NCBI RefSeq assembly: GCF_000315485.1 | Contig: NZ_JH992941.1 | Location: forward strand, 434,001 to 498,000 | DNA length: 64,000 bases | Reading direction: 5' to 3' | Source of the DNA: Bacteroides oleiciplenus YIT 12058 | GTDB lineage: Bacteria > Bacteroidota > Bacteroidia > Bacteroidales > Bacteroidaceae | Shown: positions 61,466 to 64,000 of the stretch, piece by piece | Position numbering within the stretch: the first letter of the stretch is position 1 | Layout: every line of letters starts with the position of its first letter | The notes under the pieces: generated by a model | Databases searched by the model: none | Told to the model about the DNA's origin: nothing | Seen by the model: only the letters and a program-made list of their open reading frames with translations | Translations under genes and position numbers: made by a program

Positions 61466-61975
61466 ATGAACAATAACAGTATTACATTCCAGAAAGACTT
61501 GCTCGGAGTACAAGACGATTTATTACGCTTTGCATACAAACTTACCTCCGACCGTGAAGAAGCCAATGATCTGCTCCAGGAAACCTCGTTAAAGATATTA
61601 GATAACGAAGATAAATATGCACCCGATACCAACTTTAAAGGATGGACATACACCATCATGCGCAATATCTTTATTAACAATTACCGCAAGGTGATACGTG
61701 ACCAAACTTTTGTAGACCAGACGGATAATCTCTATCATCTGAATCTGCCGCAAGAATCAGGCTTCGAATGCACGGAAAGCGCTTACGACCTGAAAGAGAT
61801 GCATCGCATAGTTAACGCACTTCCCCGCGAATATAAAATTCCGTTCTCCATGCACGTTTCCGGTTTCAAATACCGCGAAATCGCCGAGAAGTTAGGATTG
61901 CCGCTGGGAACAGTGAAAAGCCGCATCTTCTTCACCCGTCAGAAGCTACAACAAGAGTTGAAGGATTTTGTTTAA
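61466..61975 (+). CDS. ECF-type RNA polymerase sigma factor, copy 2
   Basis: 169 residues, almost the same protein as copy 1: differences are few and mostly conservative (for example IKALDNE to LKILDNE, DKTDN to DQTDN, FRSTOP to FVSTOP at the end). Regions 2 and 4 are intact. Preceded by AAAAGGAG. Upstream sequence is also duplicated, so the unit of duplication includes control region and gene. Confidence 0.92.
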   Translation: MNNNSITFQKDLLGVQDDLLRFAYKLTSDREEANDLLQETSLKILDNEDKYAPDTNFKGWTYTIMRNIFINNYRKVIRDQTFVDQTDNLYHLNLPQESGFECTESAYDLKEMHRIVNALPREYKIPFSMHVSGFKYREIAEKLGLPLGTVKSRIFFTRQKLQQELKDFV

Positions 61976-62040
61976 ACAAATAAGAAATAATCTACTATTT
62001 TGTAGATTTAGCTTAGATTTTAGTTGTGTCAGAAAGGAAA

Positions 62041-62084
62041 TGGGCAGATTGGAGTAATATCCAATCTGCCCAAATCTGTTTTTA
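62041..62084. terminator. terminator between sigma copy 2 and the sulfatase-GH16 gene
   Basis: Perfect 13-bp stem, TGGGCAGATTGGA (62041-62053) and TCCAATCTGCCCA (62060-62072), followed by ATCTGTTTTT. It serves the rightward sigma transcript and possibly the convergent gene. Confidence 0.8.
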
Positions 62085-62103
62085 TGAAGCGAACTTTTAT
62101 AAA

Positions 62104-64000
62104 TCAATAGTATTTCACTGCCGGAGCTTTCTCTCCTTTATACTCATCATTTACGTAGACACGTATCCAATCAATATACATGGCAGGCATCGTTTCTTTC
62201 TTCCATTCGGAAGGTATGATAGCGCCGGGCCAGGCATTCGGATTCGTAGAGATACCGGTACTGAAAATCAGGAAGAAGCCCAGCGGATCACTCCAAGGCC
62301 AGTCGGTATTGCCATCAGCACCTTTACGATGTTCAAAATAGGCTTGTCCGTTGACACCTCCTACAATACGGTCGGGATACCATTCCAGCCAATAGATATT
62401 CCATTGAGACATATCGGCTAGATTGATGGAGGAAGTGACACTACCGCCACCGCCTACGACACCAGCATAGTGGTTAGCGGAATGAAGCGTGAAATGAGCA
62501 CAATCATTCAATGTCTTCTTGGGATTCTCCAGAAGATCAATTTCACCATTTTTCGGCCAGGGACGGTTATTGTTCCCCATAAACCAGAGGGCATCATTGA
62601 AACCGACATAAGGAGTACGTTTAAAACGTATCTCAATACGCATATTTTCAGTAAAGTTACACCAGAACTCCTTACTACCGGGAAGTGAAGTGCGATAACA
62701 ACCGTGGGAATACTTCACTTTCTTACCGAAGCGGTTGTCTATCGAGTCTTTCTCCTCTACACTCCAGATGCGCAAAACTCCATCCTCTACTTTTGAACAT
62801 TTCCGGTTATCGACCTTTGCCGTTCGTGACATGTGCAAACCTCTATGCTCAATAAAGCCAAGCGGTAGTCCCTTTTTCGTATCTTTATCATTAAACTCAT
62901 GTGCTGTATAAAAAGACCATCCTTTCATTTTAGGATGCATATCTCCCTTCTTCAAGTACAGTGCATCCCCCGGATTGTCATACACCAATGTTTCATCATC
63001 TTTCGGCAATTTTCTCTCTACTTCCCCTCCATCAGGGTAGGGAACAAACTTACCGGTAGTCTTCAAAACAGGCATAGTGGCGTGTTGAATTCGCAGATAA
63101 TCGCTCAAAACCTTTGCCAACTCTTTCACTTTATCCGGATAGCGTGCAGACAAATCCTGCTTTTCGGAAATATCATCGTTCAAGTTGTACAGGCAACTGC
63201 TGCCGGTTTCGTAATAATGAATTAATTTCCAGTCACCTTCCACGACGGCACTTTGCGGAGCACCAATCGTCTGTACTCTTTCACCCCAATTATTCGGATA
63301 ATGGAAAAATAAAGCACGTTCTTTTTCTCCTGTCTGTCCCTTCACCTGCGCCATAAAGCTATGTCCGTCAATTTGCTGTGGGGTTTGATAATCACGTACT
63401 CCAGCTATTTCCAACAAAGTCGGAAAGAAATCTTCGATAATAACCGGTGTATCATTTATAGTTGAGGAAGCCGTTACATTCGGATAATAGACGATCATCG
63501 GTTCGCGGATACCCCCTTCTTTCAAGGAACCTTTTCCTTCACTCAATGGGACATTCTTATCCGCGCGGCCTATTGTATAGCCACCATTATCCGACATGAA
63601 AATAATAACTGTATGATCTGCAATGCCTTTCCGGTCTACATAGTCCATCAAATCTCCCAAGCTCTTGTCCATGCCTTCCACCAAGGCAGCATATTGTGCC
63701 TCTTTATGCGAAAGACCCTTATCCGTATACTTCTGATAGAAACGCTTGTCTGTCCCGAAAGGCGCATGCACGGCATAATGACTCATATACAGAAAAAAAG
63801 GTTTGGACTGGTCAAGAGCTTTATCCATAAGTCCTTTTGCCTCCAACGTCAAAGCCTCAGTAAGGAAAGTATCTGTTCCATGATACTTTTCCAAATCCGG
63901 CACAGCCCATATCTCTGCCCATTCCGGTTTACCGGAAGCACCGTAACCTTCTTCCCCCAGATAGCTTCCCATAGCACCGGCGGCATGACCGGCAATATTA
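62104..64000 (-). CDS. sulfatase-GH16 fusion protein (5' end outside window)
   Basis: 631 residues seen; the frame stays open past the right edge, where the sulfatase active-site Cys/Ser would lie. First part (to about 340 of the visible protein): arylsulfatase-type alpha/beta domain with FFLYMSHYAVHAPF, VIIFMSDNGGYTIGR (metal Asp/Asn) and GSLKEGGIREPMIVYYP. After a linker, a complete GH16 jelly roll (about 385-620) with the catalytic motif NGEIDLLENP (E-x-D-x-x-E) and the closing MYIDWIRVYV. Two catalytic modules in one chain suggest endo-cleavage coupled to desulfation of a sulfated beta-galactan or beta-glucan-type chain, such as mucin or algal glycan. Substrate not determinable here. Confidence 0.85.
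   Translation of the reverse strand, partial: NIAGHAAGAMGSYLGEEGYGASGKPEWAEIWAVPDLEKYHGTDTFLTEALTLEAKGLMDKALDQSKPFFLYMSHYAVHAPFGTDKRFYQKYTDKGLSHKEAQYAALVEGMDKSLGDLMDYVDRKGIADHTVIIFMSDNGGYTIGRADKNVPLSEGKGSLKEGGIREPMIVYYPNVTASSTINDTPVIIEDFFPTLLEIAGVRDYQTPQQIDGHSFMAQVKGQTGEKERALFFHYPNNWGERVQTIGAPQSAVVEGDWKLIHYYETGSSCLYNLNDDISEKQDLSARYPDKVKELAKVLSDYLRIQHATMPVLKTTGKFVPYPDGGEVERKLPKDDETLVYDNPGDALYLKKGDMHPKMKGWSFYTAHEFNDKDTKKGLPLGFIEHRGLHMSRTAKVDNRKCSKVEDGVLRIWSVEEKDSIDNRFGKKVKYSHGCYRTSLPGSKEFWCNFTENMRIEIRFKRTPYVGFNDALWFMGNNNRPWPKNGEIDLLENPKKTLNDCAHFTLHSANHYAGVVGGGGSVTSSINLADMSQWNIYWLEWYPDRIVGGVNGQAYFEHRKGADGNTDWPWSDPLGFFLIFSTGISTNPNAWPGAIIPSEWKKETMPAMYIDWIRVYVNDEYKGEKAPAVKYY

Overview
The window looks like chromosomal DNA of a gut Bacteroides species (inference). 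It carries two SusC/SusD pairs, many lipoproteins with short N-terminal lipoboxes, BACON and Y_Y_Y domains, glsB/glsA-type glycine-lipid genes, and many promoters of the Bacteroides form TAnnTTTG. No rRNA, tRNA, CRISPR array or intact mobile element was recognised.

Layout. 1-19889: a tandemly duplicated polysaccharide utilisation locus whose enzymes (GH3 of the sophorose-type beta-glucosidase group plus GH144-type glucanase) point to beta-1,2-glucan. Copy 1 (susC cut by the window edge, susD, GH3, GH144) and copy 2 (susC, susD, GH3, an endonuclease/exonuclease/phosphatase-fold lipoprotein, GH144) flank one membrane-bound Y_Y_Y/LuxR-type regulator. 20252-23389: a CE15-like esterase and a metallophosphoesterase fused to a PQQ-type propeller. 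23498-30757: a leftward five-gene envelope cluster (large lipoprotein, TlpA-like thioredoxin, DUF6029 barrel, Omp28-like lipoprotein, M43-like metalloprotease). 30758-36431: an AT-rich accessory stretch with a MACPF lipoprotein resembling Bacteroidales secreted antimicrobial proteins, next to an outer-membrane barrel receptor. 36617-50583: mostly housekeeping and envelope genes (DUF4010 membrane protein, CYTH protein, an unlisted 45-residue membrane peptide, prfB, M16 peptidase, GH3 with PA14, acyl-CoA synthetase, two OMP paralogues, an M20 deacylase). 51095-52931: a TraB/GumN gene whose 3' end is duplicated around an integrase remnant and a deleted DUF1016 nuclease gene. 52954-60449: dut, TPR, DUF4292 and EnvC-like genes, then dgt, then glsA-glsB. 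60683-61975: two nearly identical ECF sigma factor genes with duplicated palindromic upstream regions. 62104-64000: a sulfatase-GH16 fusion cut by the right edge.

The beta-glucan locus reads as a complete surface-to-periplasm pathway: SusCD capture and import, GH144 depolymerisation, GH3 removal of glucose, and possible removal of phosphate or ester decorations by the phosphatase-fold and esterase genes. That combination would suit substituted bacterial periplasmic glucans, which is a hypothesis. The most unusual non-coding signal is a set of three intergenic arrays (19917-20048, 38676-38797, 50615-50790) with unrelated core words but the same 11/22-bp pitch. The MACPF/receptor pair, the sulfatase-GH16 fusion, the TraB insertion scar and the duplicated sigma genes with a shared 24-bp palindrome are the other main leads.
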